A DNA stretch of 64,000 nt from Takakia lepidozioides (taxonomy: Eukaryota; Streptophyta; Takakiopsida; Takakiales; Takakiaceae), in assembly GCA_030704615.1 (NCBI GenBank), contig CM060731.1:29204001-29268000 (forward strand), given 5' to 3'. Shown piece after piece: positions 42,640 to 53,889 of this stretch. Under the pieces are notes generated by a model. The model was not told the DNA's origin. It did not search any database and worked only from the letters and a program-made list of their open reading frames with translations. Position numbers and translations under genes: made by a program. Numbering within the stretch: the stretch's first letter is position 1; each line of letters starts with the position of its first letter.

Positions 42640-45600
42640 GGGCTTTTCAATCACACAAACCTCCGTTGGATACGCCAGGTTTCCCAGGGAAAAGGGAAAC
42701 GGATATCCATCGAAGTAGCTGTCGTTCCATGGTCTCGCATTCCTGATTTTCTGGAGGGAGAAAGGAGTAGAGTGGATGGGAAGACCCAATTTTATGTTCA
42801 AGATCGAAGGTACCGTGAGTTGCCAGATTTGACAACACCGCGTGCAAACAGTTATCGTCAGTGGCATAAGTAAGTCACTTATGAGGGTTGTATAACATTC
42901 CCAGCCCCACTTCTTTCTGCTAGCCTAGCAAAGTCGTATATGGCGATAACCCTCCTCGCTTTATATGCTTTTTTTGCAGGTACCACTGCTGCTACGGCCC
43001 GATAGATAGGCGCACGGACCCGCCGATTGTGAAGAAGAAAGAAAAACCGATAGCAGCCTCCGATAATCAAAACCAGTCAAGCGAATCAGACGTAAGGCAG
43101 CGGATTTCGGAGAGTCATACAAACGTGGGTGTACGTGTAGCTTCAAAGTTGGCCAGTGTTTTCTAGATTCAGAGTTGGCAATCATCACATACTTCCAGAA
43201 ACAGCATGTGGATGCAAAAGGAAAGCCATGTCATGGTTCAGCTGACCCCTCTTCCCATTTCTCGCGATTCGTGCATGCCCCTCGTCTCAGCCAAGATATG
43301 AAACAGTGATCGTCGATAGTCTCGCAGTGGCCTATCTCCAGCTATGATTATGACACAACACACTCAACAACTCCAGGAAGCTTGTGCGTCTCAGCCAGGC
43401 ATGGAGTGGAGTCGCGATTGTTTCTTGTTCGAGTACGACGTGAGAAACATTGCCGACAAGCTTGCGATTGAGAGTTACAAAAAACATCCAGATGATGCAC
43501 AAAGTGTACGTATGTGGGTCATAGCAATCCTGAAAGCGTCTTCTTCTACCATGAAGAGACAGCGCCAGTGGCGGGTGATTTGAAGTTCGTAATTGGAATA
43601 CAAACGGAGTGGCAAAAACAGAAAATGATCGACTGGGACACAACCGTGTGGTATCCTGCGATGCAACATTTGGGACCAACGAAAATAAGGTATTCGTGTC
43701 ACGCTTTACCTTTCATTGCATTCTGAAATGTGAGTGCCATGCAACTGTTGCCAATATTTAACACTCACCTTATTCATTTTTGTACCATTGCGACATTGCA
43801 GTTCCCAATGTATACCATGATGGTGTTCGACGAATGGCTCAACGGCATACCTGTTGCTTATATTATATCAGCGAGAAACAAAACGACTGACTGAGCCCCT
43901 GGATGAAACGTCTTCGCGACCGACTTCTTCAGCAAACCAGATTGGAGGCCAAATGCTTTTTGTTGTCGACGATGCAGACGCAGAAATCAATGCTATCAGG
44001 TACACGGCTAGAAGTTACAATGTTCTGAGTCACACTACACACTACAAGTTGCATGCACGAGGGGTTTCATGGATCGGGCTACTGCTGCTAGTTACACTGA
44101 GAATCACAGTAAGAGTTAAACTGCCAGTTACACGAGGGGGTGCATTGCTGCCTGTAACACTTGGAGTTACACTGTCAGTTGCTTGAGGGGTTACATGGAT
44201 TGGGTTGCAGTGCTGTCTGTTACACTGAGGGTTACACTATCAGTTAGACAGATGGTTATACTGAGTTGGACGGAGGGTTACACTGCTGTGTGAGTTAGAC
44301 CGAGGGTTACACTGCTATGAGGTAGACAGAGGGTTACACTGCGAGTTACACTGGGAGTTACACGGCGTGTCATCCGCAGTCCTACATGGATTAGGTTGCA
44401 CTGCTATAGCATGTGAGTTACACTGGGAGCATCGCAGAGGGTTGTATGGGTTGGGTCGCTCTGAGAGTTACACGGTGTAACATGGATTGCGTTACAGCGC
44501 TGCGAGGGTTTATATGTGTTGGGTTACACTGCTGTGAGTTTCACTGATAGTTACATGACCAGATGCACGAGGGGTTACATGAGTCACACTACTAAGAGTG
44601 ACACTTTGAAGAGTTACACTTCTACGAGTTACACTGCGAAGAGTTCCTCTGATAAGAGTTACACTGACAAGAGTTACACTGATGGATTGGGTGGCATTTG
44701 ATGTGTGCGTGCAGGGAATCGTTTGGGGACGTAGCATATTTCTATGCCTTTGGCATGTTCGCCGCGCGCTTGGCTGAAACATTCGTGGCGTAAGATGCCC
44801 GATCCATACACTCACTCGCAATGCTGTTTTGAAACAGCTTGGCGACGTAATGTACGGCATTAACGCCTGTGTGGGAGTCACCCCAGAAGAGTGGGCGCTG
44901 GAGCGACTGGAAGATTTGAATTATTCCTATCCGCTTGCGCGTGACTTCCTACGTTACATCAGAATGGAATGGGTCCCAAAACTGAGCATGTGGATCACGG
45001 GGGCTCGTTATATTCCCCACGCAAGTCAGGATACTAATGCCGCAATTGAATCTTGGCACGGAATTTGAAGGCTCGTTTACGCTCGGGAAAGCAAAGGCTT
45101 GATGGCAGGAGAATCGATTGGCTGATCAGCGAACTCGTGGGTCCTGTTCTAACCCACTATTGGTATAGAGATAACTTGAAATCGAAAGGCTTCAAAAGGA
45201 ATGTACGACAGGAGGAATTTATCAGTAATGTGTTTGGACTGCAAGGGAGATCCCTGATGTCAATGTTCATTTGCCCACTGTTCCTGGTCATCCGGCGATT
45301 GTGGATAGTGTTCAAACGGCCGGTCGAAGCTACACAATCTATGCACCTGCGACCACCTGGGCTTGTTGCGATTGTCCATGGGCTTTGAAGGGTAACTTGT
45401 GCAAACATCAAATCCGCGTTCTTCAATTGATGAAGCCAAATCTGAAGGAAGGGCTTATTGTGAAGCTCTGTGGCACAAAGCTCGGGACCATTCATGGAGG
45501 TCTTCACATGTTGATGAAATCGGAACTTCCAGATATTGATGCAGAGGAGGAAGTTGTGAATCTAGCAGAGCCTACGGAGTGCTCAGCATCATCCCGCGTG

Positions 45601-45860
45601 GTCGGCAGGAGCCATCGGATGTTTCATCAATTGAATCTGAGATGAAGTCCCTGTCGCTTCTTGGCAATGAGAGTGAAACAATGCGCAAACATTTGCTTGC
45701 CGAGCTTCGTTTGTGTTCGTGGGAGGCTGTCCACTTTACAAGTTAGAATCGACAAAGGTCTGTTGCACCCTCTTCAAGCAGTTCCATTCATAAAAAATGA
45801 TGATGGAAACAACATGTCCCTTGCCAGGAAAGTAGATTTTGTAGACCGGTTCCGTAGTAA
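42640..45860 (+). pseudogene. MULE transposase with SWIM zinc finger, frame-broken, intron-containing
   Basis: The transposase would cut at the element ends and paste the element elsewhere. Pieces in order: VVPWSRIPDFLEGERSRVDG (to donor at 42,869); after an intron, YHCCYGPIDRRTDPPIVKKK; a zinc-binding segment GCTCSFKVGQCF ... HVDAKGKPCHGS (43,110-43,250); NPESVFFYHEETAPVAGDLK (43,530); after an intron at 43,690-43,801, the catalytic core FPMYTMMVFDEWLNGIPVAY (first Asp) and VVDDADAEINAIR (43,960-44,000); after an intron at 44,000-44,713, GRSIFLCLWHVRRAL, the MULE CXWHVXRA motif; SQDTNAAIESWHGI; and a SWIM finger WACCDCPWALKGNLCKHQIR (45,360-45,420). At least five frame breaks occur. The 714-bp intron is filled with GTTACAC repeats. 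The true start is uncertain. Confidence 0.8.
44000..44713 (+). repeat. GTTACAC minisatellite filling a transposase intron
   Basis: Between the donor after NAIR (AG|gtacac at 44,000) and the acceptor gcgtgcag (ending 44,713), the plus strand is an irregular array of GAGGGTTACACTG, GAGTTACACTGA and similar units. It is in the G-rich orientation, opposite to the left terminal array. Confidence 0.8.
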
Positions 45861-45899
45861 GTGACCATTGAGTCCATTGGCAATGACACTTATTTTGTG

Positions 45900-47170
45900 A
45901 TCACCAAGTTTAATATGAAGTACATGTCTGTTCATGGGTTGTTATTCACTTTGCCATTCCATCCACATTCAACCTATGTAACCCACTCAATGGGACACCC
46001 ATGGGCGGGGTGACACACCCAGGGTTACACTGTCTGGGGTTTCATAACGTAACATAGCTCTACTTAGTGTAACTCGCATCTGTGGTACTCCACACAGTGT
46101 AACACAGATGAGTGTGAACCTCTTCAGTGTAACTCATTGTGGTGTAACTCCAAGTGTAACTGCAATGTAACTATCAACAGTGTAACCCAGTATGTAACCC
46201 CATAGAATATTGCTGTCAGTGGTGTAACTCTGAGAATTATAATGATGACTACAATGTGACTACAGGGTCTGGGTTAGTCTGCCGGGGTTACATGACCCTT
46301 CAATACAGAGTGGGAAGATGTGAAGTCGAGCACCTTTAGTCACCAACACTAGCCCCTGTATGTGTAACCCCTCTATGTGTAACCCAATTTGTGTGTAACC
46401 CATGGACGTGTAATCCATGAGATAGATAATCATTCCGTTCAACCTATGTTATGGACCAGTGTAGCCCTCCGGAGTGTAACTTGTTGTTGTGTAACCCCAA
46501 GAAGTATGTATCCCGACCACATGTAACCCCCATTGATGTCACCCCATCGCATGTAACCCATTGTACAATTTGGGGTGCACGCTATAAACCCCGATGCTAC
46601 ATCACCCCATCTTATGTATCCCCACGACACGTAGCCCTTGTATAGGCAACCCTGCCCACTTTCATTGTGCACAGTGTAACTTAGAACTGTGTAACCCTTT
46701 GAGTGAGTGTAACCCAGAGTGTTGTAACTCCAAGAAGTATGTAGCCCGACCAGATGTTACCCCCACACTATTGTGACCCCATCGTATGTAACCCATTGTA
46801 CATAGCCCTCATGTATGTAACCCCATGTAGTATAAATCTGAGAACTTCAGTGCGAAAAAAATAAAAAATAAAACAAATGCGCATAGTCGAGGTGGGGTTA
46901 CATGCCACGAAAGTATACTGTTTCAGCAACGTGACCCTGACATAGCCAGGAAGGCCCAACCATGTAACCCTTGTATGTAACCCATAAGTGTAACCCCACG
47001 TTGTGAGACCCGGCATGGTGTAACCCATCACTTATGTGTGAACCCACAGAGTGTAAGCCCATTGCCCCAGGGCCCAAAGGTGTACCCAAGTACTTGTCTA
47101 TGATTCCACTTCATGTAACCTTATAAGGTGTAACCCCATGTAAGCCCATTGCATGAAACCCAAACTGTGA
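45900..47170 (+). repeat. GTGTAACCC-type repeats between the two convergent MULE genes
   Basis: The spacer between the 3' ends of the transposase and ULP1 genes is an irregular repeat of GTGTAACCCA, GTGTAACTC and ATGTAACCCCAT, C-rich on the plus strand. No coding sequence was recognised. It presumably contains both 3' UTRs and polyadenylation sites. Confidence 0.8.
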
Positions 47171-47338
47171 AGTGTTACGAACAAACCACATAGAAGCAAA
47201 AATGCATCAAGAGACGCTATTTATTTCTTTGGCCATCTGACCAAGTCTTTGTCCATCTCGTCACACAGCCAACTAATCATATGAGTACGGGAAGCTATCA
47301 TGGTTGACTCGTTGAACCAACTTGCAGTAAACGCCCGC

Positions 47339-50300
47339 CTATGACGGGTTTCGATCTTCTGTGGTTTTCACATTGAACTTCCACTCCAAGTAAAATTGCA
47401 CAAAACAAAGTGCATAATAGCCGCACTCCCAACAGCTCCGTTGCTGGGGGACACTGGCCTCAAACCATTCCATCCTCTCCATGACGTAACTGAAGTCATC
47501 AGATCCAGGCATGAAATCAAAGAACGCTATGGCAAAATTTCGCAAAATTCCTTCAATGAGTTTGGGTCGGGCAATGGTTTTATGGGAGTCCAAATGTACT
47601 ATCCGACCTCGGCGCTCTAAAACAGCAACACTCCAGTGATCACTGCAACACAAACAAAGCCGTTACGTCAGAATAGAAAAAACATCTCCAATGAAACCCA
47701 TTGTGGTGTAAACCCAGTAGTGTAACCCTTTGTACTGTAACTCTAAACGGTGTTACACAACTAGTCAGCAGTCACTAGTGCAACTCAGTCTAGAATAGAG
47801 GAGTGTAACCCAACATGCTCAGTCAACGCTGAAATTACTTACTCGAAGACAATAGGGATGACAACCACGTCCACAAGATCTCGATTCTTTGTGAACACCA
47901 TCCCTCGGGCATCCTGAGTGTACCATTCTTGCACCAACCCGAATAGCGTCTGCAGATCGTTACCATTGGTACGCATGACATGCCATTGAAAGGAGCACAG
48001 ATGACAAACTCAGGTGCGATAGCCTTAAACAATTTGGCCTCCAGAAGTTTGTTGTAACCCGAGAGCAATGCATCTGTGACAGTTGCTCTTATTTTATACA
48101 TCGGCTCAAAATCTGTCTCTTCCAAGTAAAACTGTAACGGACTAGAAGCCAGGAAGGCATCGCCATAATAAAACTTCACTTCGGGCGCCCCAGGAGGGTC
48201 CGACACCATTCTGAACTTTGTCAAGTACCGTTGTTTTAGTCTGCACAACAAACCGCACATTACGAACATTACGATGCATCATACAAGAGTTATAATCAAT
48301 ATTCAAAATCAGAGAGGATCAAAGTACAATGAGGTACCTCGAACGCTCCCGCAAGTGCTTGGCAAGGACCTCTTGCTGCTGGACAACGTCAACCTCCGAG
48401 ACCCCTGCACTTTTGCCTTTCGGTTTGGTTCGCTGTTTTTTGGGTGCGACAAGAACAGATACTTCTTTGTCAGCGCTAGGGGGTTCAGCCAACCGCTTTC
48501 TTTGAGCAGGCGGCCGTTTTGACCTCCTGGGATTCTCTGCAACCCTGACAATGCCGCCGGTAGGGGGAATTTCTGAGCCAGAGGTGCCTTGTTCTGAGTT
48601 TGCTGCAAGTGCTGAAGACTGCACTCCCTCGTCTGAGACGTGCTGGGGAGGTGATTGACCAAGGGCAGAAGTGTCACAGCTCACCTCCTCGGTGCTACCC
48701 CTGTCAGTGTCACCCTTCTGTTCAAACCCCTTGTCACGCTTCTTAGTGTCACCCTTCTTCGGCTACCTCCTCAGTGTCACGATTCTCAGTGTCAATGTCA
48801 CCCTTCTCTTCGGCTACCTCCTCAGTGTCACTCTTCTTAGTGTCACCCTTCTCTTCGGCTACCTCCTCAGAGTCACGCATCTCAGTGTCACCCTTCTCTC
48901 CGGCTACCTTCTCAGTGTCATTATCAGTGTCACTCTTCGCAGTGTCACCCTTCTCATCGGGTTCCTTCCCAGTGTCACTCTGCTGAGTAACAATCTTATG
49001 TGTGTCACCCTTGGCAGTGTCACTCTTCTCAGTGTCTAGATGCTCCGCAACATCCTTCTCTTCGTGACTCTCCACAGTGAAACGCTTCTCAGTGTGACCC
49101 TGCTTTGTGTCACCCTTCCAACTGACAACCTCCTCGGTGACACCCTTCCCCGTGTCACCCATGTCGATGTCACTCTTCTTTGCATCAACCTCCTCAATGC
49201 CATCCTTGATTGTGTCGCCCTTCTCCGCACCCTCCAAGACCATGTTGACTAGCGGAAGACCGTCATCCGTCGCGACTAGTGGCCGTGGCAAAGGAGTGTC
49301 ACCTTCCACGACTAGTGGTAGTGGAATGTCATCCATGACAGTGTTACACTCACTGACATCTACCATGTGGGTTGGCTGTGGGGTGTCACCCCTATCAGTG
49401 TAACCCATGTCAATGTCACTCTCAACGGAAGTTGCAGTGTTCACGGGCAATGGTGTGTCACCCACGACAATGTCCCTCACGGCATTGTCAGCCACACCGG
49501 TATCCGCAGTGTCACCCCCTCCTTCCCTGTTGCTCCTCCACAGTGTCACCCTGAGGTGCAGTGTAACCCTCCTTCCCTGTTGCTCCTCTCTGCACAGTGT
49601 CACCCTCAGTGTAACCCTCACAGTGTCACCCTCACCCTCGTTTCAGGGCATCCTCCCCTTGCAGTGTCACCCTGCGCATCAATGGGACCCACGAAGGCTG
49701 GGTCATTCTGAGAGAGGTTGACCACATGATCCTGACAAATACTTACATTGCTGCATCGAGGGTTCAACCCAGCATCTCCAGATTCAAAGTCATACACAGA
49801 CTCTGGGTCAAGCGGGTCCCCGATTCTTCGATTAAGACCTTCAAAAGAAATGACTGGGCTGCGGACAAAGAGGTTCGCACTTGGGTGTTCCACCTTGATG
49901 TATCATCTTCAGTATCAGTATCAGAATTCATGGGCAAATCCCGCGTCAAGTCTGCTAGGTTCACCCCTAAGTGCAGCTGGGTTGAGTACAATTCACCAAC
50001 CTGCGACAAAGATACAACGGCAGATTGACTTGGAATGATGTCCTCGTCATGTACATCGTCGCTCTGCGGGGCGGAAATTGGCCCATCGCTCGTCTGCGCG
50101 CCCCCTACGCCCCCTGTATCGCATTGTGGAGGGGCCCATACACAACTTCGTGAAGCTCACGTTGAGCCTCAAAAAGGTTTTTGAACGCATTGGCGACTTG
50201 ATTGGTCATGAGCTCGGACTCATCTGCATCGGGGAAAAGACAAAGGTTTTTAGTCGTGGAACGAGGTTTTTGAAAGTGCAAGGGTTACACTATGTAAGGG

Positions 50301-52617
50301 TTACACTGACTAGGACAAGACAGTGGTTCGGATTACACGATGTGGGTTACACCACCCTGTTAGAGACAGTAGTTTGCAATGGGTTACACTACCATGGGTT
50401 ACACTACTGAGATTACACAACGAGAGGGTAACAATCTAGGGTAACACAGCGAGGGGTACCATTAGGGGTACACTGATTACAGGGTTACATACTCCGAGGG
50501 TTACACTGATTTTACACACAGTTACACAAGGTTCCACATAGCGAGGGTTACACTGATTACACACACAACGAGGGTTACACTGAGTTACAAGGTTCCACAT
50601 AGCGAGGGTTACAATGATTACAAGATTACACACAAAGGGGTTACACGACGAGAGGGGTGACAGTGGATGGAGTAACACTTACAGAGATACCAAGGCACTA
50701 CAGACCCAAGGTCTCTCATATACTGGATGCCCAAACGCGCATTGAAGTCCATTTCTGTTGGTGATTCGCTGAAGAGGCCACAACACCAAAGCTGGATAAA
50801 CGATTCTCTCTGTTGGATCGCAAAGTGATGGGCGGCGCGACGACGGCTTGCCTTGCAAAACTGTATAGCTCCGTTGATCTTAATTGACCGGTCACCCCAC
50901 TCTTCTGTACTCAAACTCGATCTTAAGTCTTCGAGCTCAGAATCCAAGGTCGCAATTCCGTCACCAGGTTGTGCAAAGTACATCAGACTAAAGCCGTAAT
51001 ACTCATCGACCAGGTCCTTCACCTTTGAGGCCGTAAGAGCACTTTCCAGAAGTTCAGTCGTGAACCCCAACCTGGGATGCGTTTGGGAAACTGACCTGCC
51101 ATGATTTCTTACATCGTTGTGGGCCAGAATTCTCAAAAGGAGTGGTGGCGGTCCAATGTGCGGTTTGGTGAGATTCTCCATTTGACTGATCAATCCTTCG
51201 GCAAAACCACGAGTGAATTCCAACGGATCTGGAACAACCAAACCTTTGATTCCATCTACAGTAATAGTGATGACAAGAGGATTTGAAGTTCTGGCATCGT
51301 CAAGGTCGGTATTGCCAACAGCTAGTTCGTCCATCGTGTCATCATCATGTGAGGCTTGGCTCTCTCGATGGACTCGTGTAAGTCTCCCACCTTTTTTCTT
51401 TTTCTGCTTTGGCATGTCAGGATGCCCAATGCTCTCTAAATACTCCTTCACCCGATCAATTCCTCTATCATTAACGGACCATGATCCGGCTGGGCAGTAA
51501 ACGCCTTGTGGGCAGCAACAACACTGTCCATATCATCGCTTCTAAGATGATATCGAGCTCCCTGCGCAATACAGCGTGAGGGGTTACACCAGAGAAAAAG
51601 GTTACAGCACGAGGGGTTACACATGAAAATGGGTTACAAACAAGATGGGCTACACGGGGTTACACAGAGGTGGGTTACACACCATAGGGGTTTTTAAAAG
51701 GGGTCCTCTGTAGGTGGGTTACACTCTGGGTTACACGCCACAGGAGAGACAGGGGGGGTAACAAAGGGTTACATGGATAGACAACAGCCCAAAATTTGAA
51801 AAACAGAGAAATGGCAGGGAATCCAACTTGATTGTCTGTCGATAGAACCCAACTTGATTTTGCAGCTGTCGCATGGACTGCGCCCTCGCCTCGCGCAACA
51901 AATTCTTGGAATGCCGGCCAAAACCCCTCTCATTGACATTCGGAAATGGGAACTGAGGAATAAGGCCATGCGGTAGCAGAAGGATTGAGCCTGGAGTTCG
52001 CTTTCGCAAGATGAACCTTGAGCTCCGGTTTCCCCGTTTCCAATGTTGATTTTCTTTGCAATAGGGACAGGTAGAGGCGGGCTCAATCGCCGCTTGTCTC
52101 TCTCGTTAGAAACCTGCCGAATAGAAGGACCAGGGACAGAAACAGCAGGAGCACCAGAAGATGGAACCTCTGTAGCAGAAATAGCCGAAGAAGGTACAAC
52201 AGCAGGCACTTCAATAGGATCTGCAATCTCACCCAAAGCCACCCTATTTTGCAGAATCCATGCATGATATGCATCAACAGAAGAAGCTGGAACAGAATTC
52301 ATCACATTTTCAACAGCCATGGCATGCTTGAGCTCCGCATCAGGAAACGGTTTTGTTCCTTTCGGTCTGGCCATACATGCGGCCGTTCCATCGACAATAT
52401 GCCGATTCAATCTGCTCTTATCTACCTTTACTGCCCCACAATAAGGACATTTGAACTTAGGCCGGCCCTTTGCTCCCTCCACCTTGGCCTCTCTACACCT
52501 GGTGTGGCAGTACGCGATCATTGTAGCATGCTCATGCTCAGTGTACCAGAAGCGATCCCTTTTCAAGTGATCAAATGGAATAGTAGCCTCTCCAGGGAAC
52601 AAATAACAATCAGCCAT
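47339..52617 (-). CDS. MULE-borne gene: C2HC zinc finger, KGDT repeats and C-terminal ULP1/C48 peptidase
   Basis: ULP1 peptidases remove SUMO or related modifiers. Exon 1 starts MADCYLFPGEATIPFDHLKR at 52,617 and has a C2HC finger FKCPYCGAVKVDKSRLNRHI ... C (52,450-52,370). Exon 2 (to donor at 50,683) is 260 residues of unknown fold; exon 3 starts at 50,223 in matching phase (NQVANAFKNLFEAQRELHEV). Acidic sequence and a KGDT/KSDT repeat follow (49,700-48,660), then a bipartite basic NLS-like stretch (PRRSKRPPAQRKR, PKKQRTKPKGK), donor at 48,338. The peptidase exons 48,240-47,843 and 47,642-47,339 are intact and in phase: FDDHWSVAVLERRGRIVHLD (catalytic His, Asp), VPQQRSCWECGYY (Gln, Cys). At least five frame breaks lie upstream (about 52,000, 51,440, 50,105, 49,880, 48,755), so this copy may be dead or contain sequence errors. 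Confidence 0.7.
48660..49620 (-). repeat. Coding minisatellite (KGDTE/KSDTE repeats)
   Basis: Within the ULP1-gene coding exon the minus strand repeats AAGGGTGACACTGAG-type units, translated as KGDTE, KSDTE, EEVAEEKGDT. On the plus strand the unit is GTGTCACCCTTCTC, which shares GTGTCACCCT with the higher-order marker of the terminal arrays. The frame stays open for about 290 codons. A 2-bp loss in one unit near 48,755 shifts the frame. Confidence 0.8.
50224..50682 (+). repeat. GTTACAC repeat filling an intron of the ULP1 gene
   Basis: The intron between phase-matched exons (donor gtaagtgttac at 50,682, acceptor cgatgcag at 50,224) is mostly GGGTTACACTGATTACA and CGAGGGTTACACTG units on the plus strand. 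A further repeat-rich stretch of the same type lies at 51,570-51,770 in the preceding intron, and a third at 47,690-47,820. Confidence 0.8.
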
Positions 52618-52799
52618 GACAAAAGAAAAAGCTGACAGAAGAGAAGAGAAGAGCAAGAGCAAGAAAAGACAAGACAAAAAAGACCAAGACCAAGAGAATT
52701 CCGAAGAACGCACAACAGGGAGCACGCACAGCAAGGAGTGCAGGAAGAATATGAAAGGCTGCGAGAAGGGGAAAACTGAACAATGATCAAAGAACGAAG

Positions 52800-53300
52800 A
52801 ACGAAGCTAGCTAGATGTCACCCGTAAGGCACGTCGGTTAAGCGAAAGACGGCGGTTCATTAAAATCTGGCGGCTTGCAATCAATTATATCCGCAAACTG
52901 ACTCACACGTGTATGAGTTGCAATCCCGGTGTCACCGGAATAGCGGAGTGTAACCTGTAACCCTACACTTGTGAGCGCGACAAACCGGCCGTTACCCGCA
53001 TGCCAGCACGTCGAGTGTAACCTCCGTCAGGTACCCACATATGATGTAACCCTTCGTCACAACCTCATGTACCCCTAGTCTATGTGACTCCCGAACACAA
53101 CATCGATGTAACCCTGTCATATCAAACCATTAGTATGCAACCTCAGGTAACATGGTCAATGTAATGCCCCCCACGTAACCCTAGCCTATGTGGCTCCGCG
53201 AGCGCAACATCCACGTAACCCATCAAACATGTCAACCCCATCTAAACCTCCATTACTAAACCGTCTACCAAGCTAGCATGTATTGAGAAATAAAACACCG
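52800..53300 (+). repeat. Degenerate GTAACCC repeats upstream of the ULP1 gene
   Basis: From about 52,930 the plus strand has scattered GTGTAACC, ATGTAACCC and CACGTAACCC units, more degenerate than elsewhere in the element. It lies in the upstream region or 5' intron of the minus-strand ULP1 gene. Confidence 0.6.
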
Positions 53301-53840
53301 TGTAACCCCCTGTGTGTAACCATAGCACACGTGAGGTAGTCATATAAACCATCAGACATGTAACCGGTTTGACAGTGCTTGCAAAACATGCATGATTCGA
53401 TACGTATTGCATCCATAATAGCGATGAGTAGGCTGCCCCGGCTGGTGTGTGAAACAAAGATACACGAGAGGAGAGTGATGGGCACCCCGTCAAATGAGCA
53501 GCTGCTTGCATGGCTAGACCGAAAGAAACAAAACCCTTTCCTAATGCGGATCTTAGGAATACCATAGCCATCGGGACGGTGACAAAATAACAAGAATGAC
53601 ATTGAGAAAGAAAAAGAATAGAGACAACCGTATCAATCGTAGAGAAAACCGTAGTAAAGATTTGACGGATCGCTGCGCGGAAAGCGTTGTCTTGTATGTT
53701 GCGGGATGACGATACTGAACTGAATGAACTACAAATCTTTCGCATTGATGGTGAAGCCGATTGGGCACCATGGAATTGCAGAAAGCGGATGCCCCAAAGC
53801 AAAAAAACGAGCGAGCTAGGAATCTGAAAAACCGATGGAG
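53300..53840. other. Unique sequence between the repeats and the right array; unassigned
   Basis: The minus strand is open from 53,847 to 53,242 and the plus strand has a 62-codon frame at 53,379-53,567 (MHDSIRIASIIAMSRLPRLV...). Neither shows a known domain. This is probably the 5' leader of the ULP1 gene, and possibly a small extra product of the element. Confidence 0.3.
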
Positions 53841-53885
53841 AGAGCAAATTAGGGTTTTGACCTCTATTTAAACCTCCATTCGGCC
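53840..53885 (-). promoter_or_regulatory. Probable promoter of the minus-strand ULP1 gene
   Basis: Reading the minus strand: GGTTTAAATAGAGG (TATA-like) is followed within about 20 bases by AAAACCCTAATTTGCTCTCT (telo-box and pyrimidine-rich start), the layout of a plant promoter/5' UTR junction. A splice-like CAG follows at about 53,828. This would leave a 5' leader of about 1.2 kb before the ATG at 52,617, probably containing an intron. Confidence 0.4.
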
Positions 53886-53889
53886 GTCG

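Noticed and set aside
48671-49711. Long plus-strand frames rich in SVTLLSVTL
   Set aside because: They are the complement of the KGDT coding repeat; the minus strand fits the exon order of the ULP1 gene.
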